A stretch of DNA of 64,000 bases from NCBI RefSeq assembly GCF_000517065.1, contig NZ_KI912105.1, forward strand, positions 1,286,405-1,350,404, read 5' to 3'. A model generated the notes under the pieces. It made no database searches, was not told where the DNA came from, and saw nothing but the letters and a program-made list of their open reading frames with translations. The stretch comes from Alkaliflexus imshenetskii DSM 15055. GTDB lineage: Bacteria > Bacteroidota > Bacteroidia > Bacteroidales > Marinilabiliaceae. The position numbers and the translations under genes were made by a program. Position 1 is the first letter of the stretch, and every line of letters starts with the position of its first letter. Of this stretch, positions 1 through 9,613 are shown one piece after another.

Positions 1-2648
1 ATTTCCTAAGAGCCATTGCTCTGGCTGAAGAGCGTGAAAAAACCTCTGTTCGTGATTTCGTTTCTTTGTTTGGCGATGCCTTTCAGGATGTAGCACCCAA
101 TGGAAGTTTGGCCGCAATTTTCAACACCGTAGAGCTGCGTGACAAAGTTAAATACGACTCCTCAAATGAGGAAGTTTTGAGAGTACTTCGCGAAGAGTCT
201 CGTGCAGCTATCGACAATGCATTCAACATCATACGTACGCGTATCGACCGTTTTGGCGTGGTACAGCCCAACGTACAGCGCTTGCAGAAAGATGGCCAGG
301 TGCTAATTGAGTTACCGGGTGTAACAGAACCGGAGCGCGTAAGAAACCTGCTAAAAGGTTCTGCCAGTCTTGAGTTCTGGGAAACCTATGACAATCAGGA
401 AATATTTGAATATCTGGCACAGGCTAACAATGTGATAGCCCGCATGGAGCAAAGAACTGCGCCAGCCGAGGTTGTTACTGACACTGTGGCAGTTGCCGCA
501 GAAACTACTGAGAGTGATCTTGGACTGCTGAGAGAAATTGAATCTGACACCGTTACCACTTCCGAAGAAGGACGTTCATTGTTTACCTTGCTGCAACCCA
601 GCGGCCGCGCCACTGGCCCGGTAGTAGGTGTAGCATCAGGCAGGAATATGGCGCAGATTGACCAATGGCTGCAAAGCGATCAGGTTAGAGCAGTTTTGCC
701 ACGCGACCTTCGTTTGATGTGGACTGTGAAACCTATTCCAGCATCTGACCTTCAATTCTGGGTTCCAGGCGTAGGCCAAACCCGTGAAAGTTTTTTCCAG
801 TTGGTGGCCATTCGCTCAACAAGTTTTGATGGTCGTCCGCCACTCGAAGGCGATGCCATCACCAATGCCAGAGACAGAGTAAGCCCCACCGGTTCATTTG
901 AAATTGAGATGTCGATGAACAGTGAAGGTGCCAAAACATGGGCACGCCTCACAAAAGCCAACATCGGTAAATCCATTGCCATTGTTTTAGATGGTTACGT
1001 TTACAGTTTCCCAACCGTACAAAACGAAATACGTGGCGGACAATCATCCATCACCGGAAACTTTAGCCCCGAAGAGGCCAAAGACTTGGCAAACATCCTG
1101 CGTTCAGGTAAACTGCCTGCTCCTGCCCGTATTGTTGAGGACACCGTAGTGGGTCCATCGTTGGGTAAAGAAGCTGTGGATGCCGGTTTAAAATCGTTCA
1201 TCTGGGCATTCTTTGTGGTTCTGCTATACATGATTATTTACTACGGTATCAAAGCTGGTATTGTAGCCGATATCGCTCTTATTGCGAACATGTTCTTTGT
1301 AATGGGTGTGCTGGCTGCTTTTAACGCCATTCTTACACTTCCCGGTATCGCTGGTATTGTATTAACGATAGGTATGTCGGTAGATGCCAACGTACTCATC
1401 TATGAACGTATCCGTGAGGAGTTGCGGGCTGGTAAAGGATTGCGACTTGCCATCTCCGATGGTTATAAAAACGCTTTCTCTGCCATCATCGATGCCAACG
1501 TAACCACCTTCTTAACTGGTCTTATCCTCTTCCTGTTTGGTACCGGACCAATTAAAGGTTTTGCCACCACATTGATGATAGGTATCGCCACCTCATTCTT
1601 CTCAGCAATATTTATAACCAGACTTGTTTACGAATGGTTACTAAACTCTAAGGTTGATGTGAGCTTTGGTTCAAAATGGACCGAGAATCTTTTCAAAAAC
1701 CTGCATATTAAATTCATGGAGAAGCGCACCACTTTCTTTATTCTTTCAGGTGCATTCATCATCATCGCAATTGGTTCTTTATCCATCCGCGGTTTAAAAC
1801 AAGGCATTGACTTTACAGGTGGTCGTACCTACGTAGTTCGATTTGCTGATAACGTAAACTCTTCTGATATTTTCTCATCAGTTGCAGCTGCATTTGAAGG
1901 AGCAAATACCGAAGTAAAAACCTTTGGTACAGCTAACCAGATTCGGATTGCAACCAACTATCTGGTTTTTGACACCGATGAGAGTGCCGATGTTATGGTT
2001 GAAAACAGCCTTTTCCAAGGTATTAAACCTTTTCTGCCGGCAGGTACAACTCAGGAGGAATTTAACGCAGACTTTGTAATGAGTTCTCAGAAAGTAGGAC
2101 CTACCATTGCAACTGACATAAGAAACAAAGCAGGATTGGCCATCTTCTTCTCGCTGGTGGTTATATTCCTCTACATTCTTATACGTTTCCGCACGTGGCA
2201 GTTGGGTCTTGGCGCTATTGCAGCAGTTATTCACGATGCAATGTTTGTACTGGGTATCTTCTCACTGTTCTACACAATTGTACCTTTTGCCATGGAGATT
2301 GACCAGGCGTTTATTGCCGCAATACTCACAGTTATCGGTTACTCTATCAACGATACAGTGGTTGTATTCGACCGTATCCGTGAATATCGGATATTGTATC
2401 CCAAGCGCAGTACAATGGAGGTATTCGACCTGGCCATCAACTCAACCATCAGTCGTACAATCAACACCTCTATGACTACTTTGGTAGTGCTTCTTGTGAT
2501 TTTTGTGTTCGGAAGTGAGGTTATCCGCGGATTTGTTTTCGCACTTATCATTGGTGTATTTGTGGGTACCTATTCGTCCATCTTCATTGCATCACCTATT
2601 GCCTACAATTTCATCAAAAGAAATGAAAAGGCTAAGCTTGACAAGTAA
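1..2648 (+). CDS. secDF: Protein translocase subunit SecDF (fused), 5' end outside window
   Basis: Inner-membrane SecD-SecF fusion that uses the proton gradient to pull Sec substrates out on the periplasmic side. The reading frame is open from base 3, so the gene is 5'-truncated by the window edge and no start codon is seen. The visible part contains the periplasmic P1 region of SecD, the SecD transmembrane motif near 1345-1425 (TIGMSVDANVLIYERIREE), a second periplasmic domain near 1790-2100 (GIDFTGGRTY) and the SecF motif near 2335-2385 (IGYSINDTVVVFDRIRE). The single-chain fusion is usual in Bacteroidota. A hairpin terminator follows the stop codon. Confidence 0.96.
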   Translation, partial: FLRAIALAEEREKTSVRDFVSLFGDAFQDVAPNGSLAAIFNTVELRDKVKYDSSNEEVLRVLREESRAAIDNAFNIIRTRIDRFGVVQPNVQRLQKDGQVLIELPGVTEPERVRNLLKGSASLEFWETYDNQEIFEYLAQANNVIARMEQRTAPAEVVTDTVAVAAETTESDLGLLREIESDTVTTSEEGRSLFTLLQPSGRATGPVVGVASGRNMAQIDQWLQSDQVRAVLPRDLRLMWTVKPIPASDLQFWVPGVGQTRESFFQLVAIRSTSFDGRPPLEGDAITNARDRVSPTGSFEIEMSMNSEGAKTWARLTKANIGKSIAIVLDGYVYSFPTVQNEIRGGQSSITGNFSPEEAKDLANILRSGKLPAPARIVEDTVVGPSLGKEAVDAGLKSFIWAFFVVLLYMIIYYGIKAGIVADIALIANMFFVMGVLAAFNAILTLPGIAGIVLTIGMSVDANVLIYERIREELRAGKGLRLAISDGYKNAFSAIIDANVTTFLTGLILFLFGTGPIKGFATTLMIGIATSFFSAIFITRLVYEWLLNSKVDVSFGSKWTENLFKNLHIKFMEKRTTFFILSGAFIIIAIGSLSIRGLKQGIDFTGGRTYVVRFADNVNSSDIFSSVAAAFEGANTEVKTFGTANQIRIATNYLVFDTDESADVMVENSLFQGIKPFLPAGTTQEEFNADFVMSSQKVGPTIATDIRNKAGLAIFFSLVVIFLYILIRFRTWQLGLGAIAAVIHDAMFVLGIFSLFYTIVPFAMEIDQAFIAAILTVIGYSINDTVVVFDRIREYRILYPKRSTMEVFDLAINSTISRTINTSMTTLVVLLVIFVFGSEVIRGFVFALIIGVFVGTYSSIFIASPIAYNFIKRNEKAKLDK

Positions 2649-2670
2649 GCAATTCAGACAATAACATTAA

Positions 2671-2707
2671 GAAGGCCTCCCGTTATAAATGGGGGGCTTT
2701 CTTTGTT
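2671..2707 (+). terminator. Rho-independent terminator after secDF
   Basis: Stem arms gaaggcctccc and ggggggctttc flank a short AT loop and are followed by a T-rich tract (tttgttttt). It lies 22 bases after the secDF stop. Confidence 0.8.
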
Positions 2708-2890
2708 TTTAGGGGTAAACGCACCAAATACTGTTGCAGAAAAAAAAATAAACAGCCCAATTACATCCATAATTTCTATAATTATTCCGATTTAACATGA
2801 CCCACAACAATAAAACAGCTACCATGCCAGATATGTGCTCAATATCTCCGTTTATATTAAAACAGATACTGAATTAAGCAGGGGATTTTA

Positions 2891-2898
2891 TACCTTTG
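2891..2898 (+). promoter_or_regulatory. Bacteroidota -7 element upstream of tatA
   Basis: TACCTTTG matches the TAnnTTTG -7 consensus of the Bacteroidota primary sigma factor. It lies 17 bases before the tatA ATG, giving a very short leader. No clear -33 TTG was seen. Confidence 0.55.
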
Positions 2899-2915
2899 CA
2901 TAAAAACAGACCATT

Positions 2916-3344
2916 ATGACTCTTTTTCTTTTTGGAATATCCATGGGAGAGATAGTACTTATCTTTCTGGTGGTACTCATGCTTTTTGGCTCAAAGAAGA
3001 TACCTGACCTTGCAAGGTCATTTGGTAAAGGGATGAATGAGTTCAGAAAAGCAGCCGAAGATATCAAAAGGGAATTTGAAGAAAGCACCGACGAAATACG
3101 TGAAGAGATATCGGCACTTGAGGAGAACATACGCCAAAATGGGCATGAAATCCGAAATGCAGCTGAGGATGTCACACGTGAGGATTATGGAACGCATCAG
3201 CTGCCTGCGGATGACGTTTATGGTCTGGATAAGCCGGAAGTATCATCGGACGAGTTGGCCGATGAAAGTGCGAGTCCGCAAATAAGCGATGAATCCACTG
3301 CTACTGATGAGAGCACACCGGATTCTGACAAAGAATCCAAATAA
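2916..3344 (+). CDS. tatA: Sec-independent translocase component TatA/TatE
   Basis: Pore-forming subunit of the twin-arginine pathway that exports folded proteins. The 142-residue product has one N-terminal membrane helix (residues about 5-22), the hinge and start of the amphipathic helix with the FGSKKIPDLARSFGKG motif, then a long, strongly acidic Asp/Glu/Ser-rich tail of about 80 residues. Typical TatA proteins are 60-90 residues, so the tail is a lineage extension. No tatC is next to it. The start is the ATG just after the membrane-helix leader MTLFLFG and shortly after a -7 element. Confidence 0.9.
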   Translation: MTLFLFGISMGEIVLIFLVVLMLFGSKKIPDLARSFGKGMNEFRKAAEDIKREFEESTDEIREEISALEENIRQNGHEIRNAAEDVTREDYGTHQLPADDVYGLDKPEVSSDELADESASPQISDESTATDESTPDSDKESK

Positions 3345-3385
3345 CGGCTATAGCTCTCAAATACTGAATTAAACCTCCGAAATAT

Positions 3386-4321
3386 ATGGCATTAATATGG
3401 CTCTTAATTGGGTTTGTTACCCTCTTTATTAGTGGCAACTGGCTGGTTAAGGGCAGTGTTGAGTTATCACGCCATTTCAAAATAAGCACGCTTGTAATTG
3501 GATTAACTGTGGTCGCTTTTGGCACTTCGGCACCAGAACTCTTTGTGAGCATAAAGGCTGCATATAACGGCGTTCCCGATTTAGCGGTGGGAAACATTGT
3601 AGGCTCCAACATTGCCAACATTGGGCTGATTTTGGGTTTAGTAGCAATGATGATGCCCATTCCAATCAGAAACAGAAATATCCGATTTGATTGGGGCGTG
3701 ATGATGCTATCTACCATTCTGCTCATTCTATTTATTCAAAATGGTGTTTTAGGCCTCTGGGAAGGGCTAACCTTTCTTGTAGCACTCGGTTTATATCTCT
3801 TTTGGTCTCTATATCAGTCGAGGCGCAAACATAGCCAGTCGGGCGAAACCATCCTCAAACCCTCCTATCCCCTATATCTGGCAATTTTAGTTGTTGTGAT
3901 TTCGGTAACCGGCTTATATTTTGGTGCCGAGTGGCTTGTAAAAGGAGCTGTTGAACTGGCTGAACGATGGGGTGTGAGCGACAGGGTTATTGGAATATCC
4001 ATCGTGGCTTTTGGAACCAGCATTCCCGAATTGGCTACTTCTGTTATTGCCATCTTTAAAAAAGAGAATGATATTTCGGTTGGCAACATTGTTGGCTCCA
4101 ATATTTTCAATATTTGGGCGGTGTTGGGAGCCACTGCTGTTATAAGGCCATTGCCTGTTACCAACGCCCATGTGTTGACAGCTGACATTCTCTGGAGTGC
4201 TGCGTTTGCAATACTGTTACTGCTGTTCATGCTCCCTTTGTCCAACGGCAATATCACCAGGACCAAAGGGGCTTTCATGTTCTTTTTGTATATTGCATAC
4301 ATCTATTTACTTTTCAGGTAA
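3386..4321 (+). CDS. Calcium/sodium antiporter, CaCA family (YrbG-like)
   Basis: Inner-membrane cation/Ca2+ exchanger. The 311-residue protein carries the two inverted alpha repeats that form the ion site: VVAFGTSAPEL with GNIVGSNIANIGLILG (about residues 42-88) and IVAFGTSIPEL with GNIVGSNIFNIWAVLG (about 205-255), each within hydrophobic helices; about ten transmembrane segments in all. A basic loop (RRKHSQSG, about residue 150) separates the halves. Which cation is exchanged in vivo cannot be told from sequence. It lies 41 bases after tatA and 11 bases before the ABC ATPase gene on the same strand. Confidence 0.9.
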   Translation: MALIWLLIGFVTLFISGNWLVKGSVELSRHFKISTLVIGLTVVAFGTSAPELFVSIKAAYNGVPDLAVGNIVGSNIANIGLILGLVAMMMPIPIRNRNIRFDWGVMMLSTILLILFIQNGVLGLWEGLTFLVALGLYLFWSLYQSRRKHSQSGETILKPSYPLYLAILVVVISVTGLYFGAEWLVKGAVELAERWGVSDRVIGISIVAFGTSIPELATSVIAIFKKENDISVGNIVGSNIFNIWAVLGATAVIRPLPVTNAHVLTADILWSAAFAILLLLFMLPLSNGNITRTKGAFMFFLYIAYIYLLFR

Positions 4322-4332
4322 TTTTCTAATCG

Positions 4333-4983
4333 ATGGTAGAGGGCAAAGGCATAAAAAAATCATTTGGCGATCTGGAAGTACTTAAAGGCATCGACCTTAC
4401 AATTGGTGCTGCAGAAATCGTCTCCATTCTGGGCGCCAGCGGTGCCGGCAAAACCACCCTTCTTCAAATACTGGGATCGCTCGATAGGCCTTCGGCCGGC
4501 GAAGTATATATAAATGGAACAGCCATTCATAAATTAAACGAAAGCCAACTGGCGCGTTTCCGCAACAAACACATCGGCTTTGTTTTCCAATTTCACCAGC
4601 TTTTACCCGAATTCACAGCGCTCGAGAATTGTATGTTACCCGCATTAATTGGCGGAAGTCAGCATAAAGAAGCCACCAATAAAGCTTCTGAACTACTAGC
4701 TTTTCTGGGGCTGTCACATCGCCTCGAACATAAACCCTCGGAATTGAGTGGTGGTGAAAAACAGCGTGTAGCCGTTGCCAGAGCCCTTATTAACGACCCA
4801 CTGGTTATTTTTGCCGACGAGCCATCCGGTAACCTCGATTCAAAAAACCAGGAAGAGCTGATGGGGCTCTTTGTCTCTCTGCGCGACCGATTTAAGCAAA
4901 CCTTTGTAATAGTAACCCACGACGAACATCTTGCCATTAAATCTGACCGAACCATCCACATGAGGGACGGGCTAATTGTTTAA
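4333..4983 (+). CDS. lolD: ABC transporter ATP-binding protein, LolD/MacB type
   Basis: Cytoplasmic ATPase of the LolD/FtsE/MacB branch, of the kind that drives lipoprotein release or related mechanotransmission. The 216-residue protein has Walker [10 protein letters not shown] (about residues 34-42), a Q-loop region at [13 protein letters not shown] signature LSGGEKQR, Walker [10 protein letters not shown] and the switch His in VTHDEH. No LolC/LolE permease is adjacent, so the partner is encoded elsewhere and the symbol is an inference. The stop is followed after 7 bases by the DUF2400 gene, suggesting co-transcription. Confidence 0.8.
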   Translation: MVEGKGIKKSFGDLEVLKGIDLTIGAAEIVSILGASGAGKTTLLQILGSLDRPSAGEVYINGTAIHKLNESQLARFRNKHIGFVFQFHQLLPEFTALENCMLPALIGGSQHKEATNKASELLAFLGLSHRLEHKPSELSGGEKQRVAVARALINDPLVIFADEPSGNLDSKNQEELMGLFVSLRDRFKQTFVIVTHDEHLAIKSDRTIHMRDGLIV

Positions 4984-4990
4984 CATTGGT

Positions 4991-5767
4991 ATGTGGATGA
5001 CAAATGAAGAGTTAAAATCCTTTCTTGACGACAAAGCAGCATTCTACAATGAAAAATGGTTTGTTCTTGAAGACCCTGTCTCCATCCCACACCGTTTTAC
5101 CAAAAAAGAAGACATCGAGATTATTGCATTTCTTACTGCGACACTCGCCTGGGGACAGCGAAAAATGATTCTTAAAAAATGTGCTGAGCTTGTCAGTCTG
5201 ATGGACAATTCGCCTCATGAGTTTCTGATGCAGATTGATGACTCTCAATTGATGCGATTCAACAAATTTGTTTACCGAACTTTTAACGCGTCAGATACAC
5301 TCTATTTTCTTTCTGCGTTGAAGGAGATTTATACCCATTCAGGCGGTCTTGAATCAATCTTTACTGATGGATATAAAAAACATGGCCATATTAAAGGAGC
5401 TCTGGAATATTTCAGAGATGTTTTTCTAAGTTTCCATCCCTTGCCCAGAACTGGCAAACATGTGGCCAATACAACTAAAGACGCATCGGCAAAACGACTA
5501 AACATGTTTCTGCGCTGGATGGTACGTGACGATGGAATTGTAGATTTTGGATTGTGGAAAGGCATACCCAAATCGGCACTTATGATTCCATTGGATGTGC
5601 ATGTTGGCAATGTGGCAAGAGATTTAGGCATGTTGCATCGTAAGCAAAACGATTGGCAATCTGTTGAAGAACTCACGGAACAACTTCGGCAGTTTCGTCC
5701 ACAGGACCCTGCATATTATGATTTTGCCCTGTTTGGGCTAGGCGTTTACGAATCACAAAAAAAATAA
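4991..5767 (+). CDS. TIGR02757/DUF2400 family protein
   Basis: Member of the TIGR02757 (DUF2400) family, common in Bacteroidota and without an assigned reaction. The protein is 258 residues if it starts at the ATG at 4991; a second ATG at 4997 is possible, and a TTG at 4976 would overlap the preceding gene. The C-terminal third (LDVHVGNVARDLGM at about residues 201-214, then VEELTEQLRQFRPQDPAYYDFALFGLG) resembles the helix-hairpin-helix/GPD DNA glycosylase core, where VDTHV..R...R carries the catalytic Asp; the matching Asp here is about residue 202. The Cys cluster of endonuclease III is absent. No signal peptide or membrane helix is seen. Confidence 0.8.
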   Translation: MWMTNEELKSFLDDKAAFYNEKWFVLEDPVSIPHRFTKKEDIEIIAFLTATLAWGQRKMILKKCAELVSLMDNSPHEFLMQIDDSQLMRFNKFVYRTFNASDTLYFLSALKEIYTHSGGLESIFTDGYKKHGHIKGALEYFRDVFLSFHPLPRTGKHVANTTKDASAKRLNMFLRWMVRDDGIVDFGLWKGIPKSALMIPLDVHVGNVARDLGMLHRKQNDWQSVEELTEQLRQFRPQDPAYYDFALFGLGVYESQKK

Positions 5768-5773
5768 CACCTA

Positions 5774-6499
5774 ATGCCCAACAACTATTTCCAGTTCAAG
5801 CAATTCACTATAAGGCAGGATTTGGCAGCAATGAAAGTAGGCACCGATGGGGTGTTGCTTGGCGCATGGGCGCCTGTTGCGGATGCGAACACAATACTGG
5901 ATGTGGGAACGGGTACCGGATTAATAGCCTTGATGCTGGCACAAAGAAACCCTCATGCGAAAATTACCGGAATAGAGATTGATGAAGCAGCCTTCAATCA
6001 AGCTTCTCAAAATGTGGCTGACTCACCCTGGTCCGAGAGGATAAAGATTGTTTTCGGAGCTTTTCAGACAATGATTCAATCAGCCCCACATCAATTTGAT
6101 TTGATAGTCTCAAATCCGCCATTTTTTGTCAACTCCCAAAAAGCACTTTGCCCTTCGCGCACGTTGGCAAGGCATACCAGCGAACTATCACACGATGACT
6201 TACTTACGGGTGCTAAAAAACTGCTCTCCCCCTCAGGCAAACTGGCACTCATCCTACCCTACCCGGGCTATAGGATTTTTTCAGAACTGGCAGTGCGTAA
6301 TGAACTATATGAAATAAAACGCCTCACAGTGTTTCCAACACCTGAGAAAGCACCATCACGCGTACTCGCGGTTTGGGGAGTTAAAAATGACCGGGAACCT
6401 GTTTTGGATGAAATGATTCTGGAGATAAATGGACGTCACAACTATTCCGATGCATACATCGAACTTACCAAAGCATTTTATCTAAAAATGAAGGACTAA
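5774..6499 (+). CDS. trmN6: tRNA1(Val) A37 N6-methyltransferase TrmN6 (YfiC)
   Basis: SAM-dependent methyltransferase that modifies adenine 37 of tRNA-Val in characterised relatives. The 241-residue protein shows the SAM-binding motif LDVGTGTGLIALMLAQR (about residues 42-58), the acidic residue after strand 2 (GIEIDEAAF) and the N6-adenine catalytic motif NPPFF (about 116-120). The opening FQFKQFTIRQDLAAMKVGTDGVLLGAW is diagnostic of the YfiC group. It starts 6 bases after the DUF2400 stop, so lolD, the DUF2400 gene and trmN6 look like one operon. Confidence 0.88.
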   Translation: MPNNYFQFKQFTIRQDLAAMKVGTDGVLLGAWAPVADANTILDVGTGTGLIALMLAQRNPHAKITGIEIDEAAFNQASQNVADSPWSERIKIVFGAFQTMIQSAPHQFDLIVSNPPFFVNSQKALCPSRTLARHTSELSHDDLLTGAKKLLSPSGKLALILPYPGYRIFSELAVRNELYEIKRLTVFPTPEKAPSRVLAVWGVKNDREPVLDEMILEINGRHNYSDAYIELTKAFYLKMKD

Positions 6500-6504
6500 C
6501 AGTA

Positions 6505-6577
6505 TAAGAAAAGAAAAAAGCAGGTGCCACCAGACAATCGAAGGGAATATACTTAAATAAACCTGATGGTCACCTGC
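6505..6577 (-). terminator. Terminator of the small membrane-protein gene (minus strand)
   Basis: Near-perfect inverted repeat gcaggtgccaccag / ctgatggtcacctgc (6520-6533 and 6563-6577) with one mismatch and a small bulge and a loop of about 29 bases. Read on the minus strand it is followed by a T-rich run (complement of aagaaaagaaaaaa), as for a Rho-independent terminator. It may also limit read-through from trmN6. Confidence 0.65.
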
Positions 6578-6595
6578 AGGGAGGGATCTTAAATG

Positions 6596-6766
6596 CTATT
6601 CAAAAATGCGGTTTAGGATAACATGCATCGCTACGCCACCTATCAATAATAGTGCTGAAACAACCAATAGCGTATTGCTAACCATGTTTTGAAAGGCATA
6701 AACGCCCAACAAAACCACACCCAGAAGGACTAAAACCACACCTGCGTATTTTAAAAATTCATTCAT
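6596..6766 (-). CDS. Small two-helix membrane protein (56 aa), function unknown
   Basis: Minus-strand frame encoding 56 residues, starting MNEFLKYAGVVLVLLGVVLL and ending in HVILNRIFE. Two hydrophobic helices are predicted (about residues 7-24 and 32-50), joined by the turn AFQNMVSNT. The ATG at 6766 is preceded by AAGGTT as a weak ribosome site, and the frame ends just before a minus-strand terminator, which supports a real gene. I do not recognise a named family. The general look (one short hydrophilic end and two glycine/valine-rich helices) is common among small envelope proteins of Bacteroidota. Confidence 0.7.
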   Translation of the reverse strand: MNEFLKYAGVVLVLLGVVLLGVYAFQNMVSNTLLVVSALLLIGGVAMHVILNRIFE

Positions 6767-6929
6767 AACCTTACGTTTTTAAGGGTTCGCATAAATTTAC
6801 AAACTGAATGGCACTTTTCAAACTTTTCGTGCTCAAAAAAAACAATTGTTGCGGTTTCCTGTTAAGTGCAAATGGTTAATTCACTCCTTCAAATAGCCAC
6901 TCTGATTTTTGTAATAGGTGATTTGAAGT

Positions 6930-6937
6930 TATCTTTG
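6930..6937 (+). promoter_or_regulatory. Bacteroidota -7 element upstream of mutS
   Basis: TATCTTTG matches TAnnTTTG, with a TTTG about 19 bases upstream (near 6908) as a -33 candidate. The mutS start codon lies about 50 bases downstream. Confidence 0.55.
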
Positions 6938-6988
6938 TGAATCACGAAAGTGTAACAACTGAGTACAAACCTCCAAAAACAAATTATA

Positions 6989-9604
6989 TTGAAATCCCAG
7001 GACAACGTGGTACAAACCCCGCTCATGAAGCAATATTTCGGCATTAAGAATAAATATCCCGATGCCATTCTGCTATTCCGTGTGGGCGACTTTTATGAGA
7101 CATTCTCTGAAGATGCCATTAAAGTCTCCGAAATTCTGGGCATCACCCTTACCCGAAGAGCCAATGGCTCGGCGCAACATGTGGAGCTGGCCGGCTTTCC
7201 CCATCATGCGCTTGATACTTATCTGCCAAAACTGGTGCGCGCCGGGCAACGAGTAGCCGTATGCGACCAGCTTGAAGATCCAAAAACCACAAAAAATATT
7301 GTGAAACGCGGCGTAACCGAATTGGTTACCCCCGGTGTGGCCATCAGCGACAACATACTGGAGCATCGTGAAAACAACTTTCTGGCCGCCGTTCATCTCG
7401 ACACAAAATATGGAGGCATCTCGTTCCTCGACCTATCTACCGGCGAATTTCTCACAGCAGAAGGTACTTTCGAGCACATCGAGAAACTGTTGTCAGGGTT
7501 TAAACCAAAAGAAGTACTCTTTGAAAAAGCGAAACGTCAGCAATTCATTGAACTCTTTGGCAGCAAACACTACATCTATCCCCTCGAAGACTGGATTTTC
7601 ACAGAAGATTCGGCACGCGACCGGTTGCTTAAACATTTCGAAACCAAATCGCTTAAGGGTTTTGGCGTTAACAACCTCAAGCTGGGCACAGTAGCCTCTG
7701 GCGCCATTCTGCATTATCTGGATCTGACGCAACACAGTCAAATAGCCCATATCACCACGCTGACAAGAATCGAAGAGGAAAAATATGTTTGGCTGGATAA
7801 ATTCACCATTCGTAACCTCGAACTTTTTTATCCCGTTAACGAAGGGGGTAAATCACTGGTTGATGTGGTGGATCGCACCATTACACCAATGGGCAGCCGC
7901 TTGCTTAAACGCTGGATAGCACTCCCACTTAAAGACGTACAACCCATCCGCGACCGTCAGTCGGTGGTGGAGTATTTCTTTCGTGATCCCGAACTAAAAG
8001 AGCAGCTTCAATCCTATCTGCGCCCAATAGGTGACCTTGAACGCCTCGTTTCAAAAGTGGCATCAGGAAGAATGACACCAAGAGAGATGGTGCAACTTAA
8101 ACTCGCCCTCATCAACATTGGTCCAATGCGGCAACTATGTATGGAGGCCGACAACAGCGTACTCAAACACATTGGAGAGCAACTAAATGCCTGCCCTTCG
8201 CTTCAGGATCGCATCCATCGGGAAATCGAAACAGACCCCCCGGCACAAATAAACAAAGGAGGTGTAATACGCGATGGCATTTCTTCGGAACTTGATGACT
8301 TAAGAAACATTGCTTTCAGCGGCAAAGATTATCTGGCCAATTTGCAACAACGCGAGAGTGAACGCACCGGAATCTCGAGCCTGAAAATCAGCTTTAACAA
8401 TGTTTTTGGTTATTATATTGAAGTGCGAAACACCCACAAAGACAAAGTGCCTGCCGACTGGATAAGAAAACAGACACTTGTAAATGCAGAGCGCTATATA
8501 ACCGAAGAACTTAAAGAATACGAATCTAAGATACTGGGAGCCGAAGAACGAATCCTATCCATCGAAACAGAGCTTTACAACCAAATACTGGCTGCGGTTG
8601 CAGAATTTATTCCTGCCATTCAGGTGAATGCGACCCTCCTTGCCAAGCTCGATTGTCTCATTGGATTTTCTCTTCTTGCCAAAGAGAATAAATACGTAAG
8701 GCCATTGGTTGATGAGAGCGACATCATCGACATAAAAGCGGGACGCCACCCCGTTATTGAAAAACAATTGCCTCCCGGGGAGCCATATATCCCAAATGAC
8801 GTGTATCTTGACAACGAGAAGCAACAAATCATCATCATAACGGGGCCAAACATGGCCGGTAAATCGGCACTCTTGCGCCAAACCGCCCTCATCGTACTCT
8901 TGTCTCAAATTGGCAGTTTCGTCCCTGCCGAATCGGCTAAAATTGGTGTGGTTGATAAGATATTTACGCGTGTGGGTGCATCCGACAACATCTCGCAAGG
9001 TGAGTCAACCTTTATGGTAGAGATGAATGAAGCTGCAAGCATCCTCAACAACTTGTCTGATCGCAGCCTGATACTTTTTGACGAATTGGGTCGCGGCACC
9101 AGTACCTACGATGGCATTTCAATTGCATGGAGCATTGTGGAGTACATCCATGAAAACAAACGTGGCGCAGCAAAAACACTTTTTGCCACGCACTACCATG
9201 AACTAAACGAAATGGCCAACACCTATAAGCGTTGCAAAAACTTCAACGTATCGGTAAAAGAGGTGGATAACAAAGTCATTTTCATCCGCAAACTTGTACC
9301 GGGAGGGAGTAATCATAGTTTTGGTATTCATGTGGCACGTATGGCAGGCATGCCCAAAAGCGTTGTGAAGCGTGCCGATGACATACTCAAAGAACTGGAA
9401 GACACGCATCGCAAAGGGCAGCTAGCAAAACCTGTGGGCGACCTGGCCAAGCACCGTGAAGGTTTTCAGCTCAGTTTCTTCCAGTTGGACGATCCGGTTC
9501 TGAAACAAATTCGTGACCAGATTGCCAACCTCGACATCAACAACCTCACGCCCATGGAAGCGTTGAATAAACTCAACGACATAAAGAAGATTGCAGGGTT
9601 ATGA
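6989..9604 (+). CDS. mutS: DNA mismatch repair protein MutS
   Basis: Recognises mispaired bases and starts mismatch repair together with MutL. Full-length at 871 residues. The mismatch-reading F-x-E motif is FYE at residues 35-37 ([11 protein letters not shown]), followed by connector, lever and clamp domains, and the C-terminal ABC-type ATPase with Walker [14 protein letters not shown] (about 617-629), Walker [14 protein letters not shown] and the H-loop FATHYHEL. No ATG lies upstream of the conserved N-terminus in this frame, so TTG at 6989 is the best start; the first ATG (Met13 in PLMKQYF) would cut into conserved sequence. It converges on the minus-strand regulator gene with only 9 bases between the stops. 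Confidence 0.96.
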   Translation: MKSQDNVVQTPLMKQYFGIKNKYPDAILLFRVGDFYETFSEDAIKVSEILGITLTRRANGSAQHVELAGFPHHALDTYLPKLVRAGQRVAVCDQLEDPKTTKNIVKRGVTELVTPGVAISDNILEHRENNFLAAVHLDTKYGGISFLDLSTGEFLTAEGTFEHIEKLLSGFKPKEVLFEKAKRQQFIELFGSKHYIYPLEDWIFTEDSARDRLLKHFETKSLKGFGVNNLKLGTVASGAILHYLDLTQHSQIAHITTLTRIEEEKYVWLDKFTIRNLELFYPVNEGGKSLVDVVDRTITPMGSRLLKRWIALPLKDVQPIRDRQSVVEYFFRDPELKEQLQSYLRPIGDLERLVSKVASGRMTPREMVQLKLALINIGPMRQLCMEADNSVLKHIGEQLNACPSLQDRIHREIETDPPAQINKGGVIRDGISSELDDLRNIAFSGKDYLANLQQRESERTGISSLKISFNNVFGYYIEVRNTHKDKVPADWIRKQTLVNAERYITEELKEYESKILGAEERILSIETELYNQILAAVAEFIPAIQVNATLLAKLDCLIGFSLLAKENKYVRPLVDESDIIDIKAGRHPVIEKQLPPGEPYIPNDVYLDNEKQQIIIITGPNMAGKSALLRQTALIVLLSQIGSFVPAESAKIGVVDKIFTRVGASDNISQGESTFMVEMNEAASILNNLSDRSLILFDELGRGTSTYDGISIAWSIVEYIHENKRGAAKTLFATHYHELNEMANTYKRCKNFNVSVKEVDNKVIFIRKLVPGGSNHSFGIHVARMAGMPKSVVKRADDILKELEDTHRKGQLAKPVGDLAKHREGFQLSFFQLDDPVLKQIRDQIANLDINNLTPMEALNKLNDIKKIAGL

Positions 9605-9613
9605 TTTAAGTGC

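Noticed and set aside
8555-8998. 147-residue minus-strand frame inside mutS
   Set aside because: Antisense shadow of the conserved MutS core.
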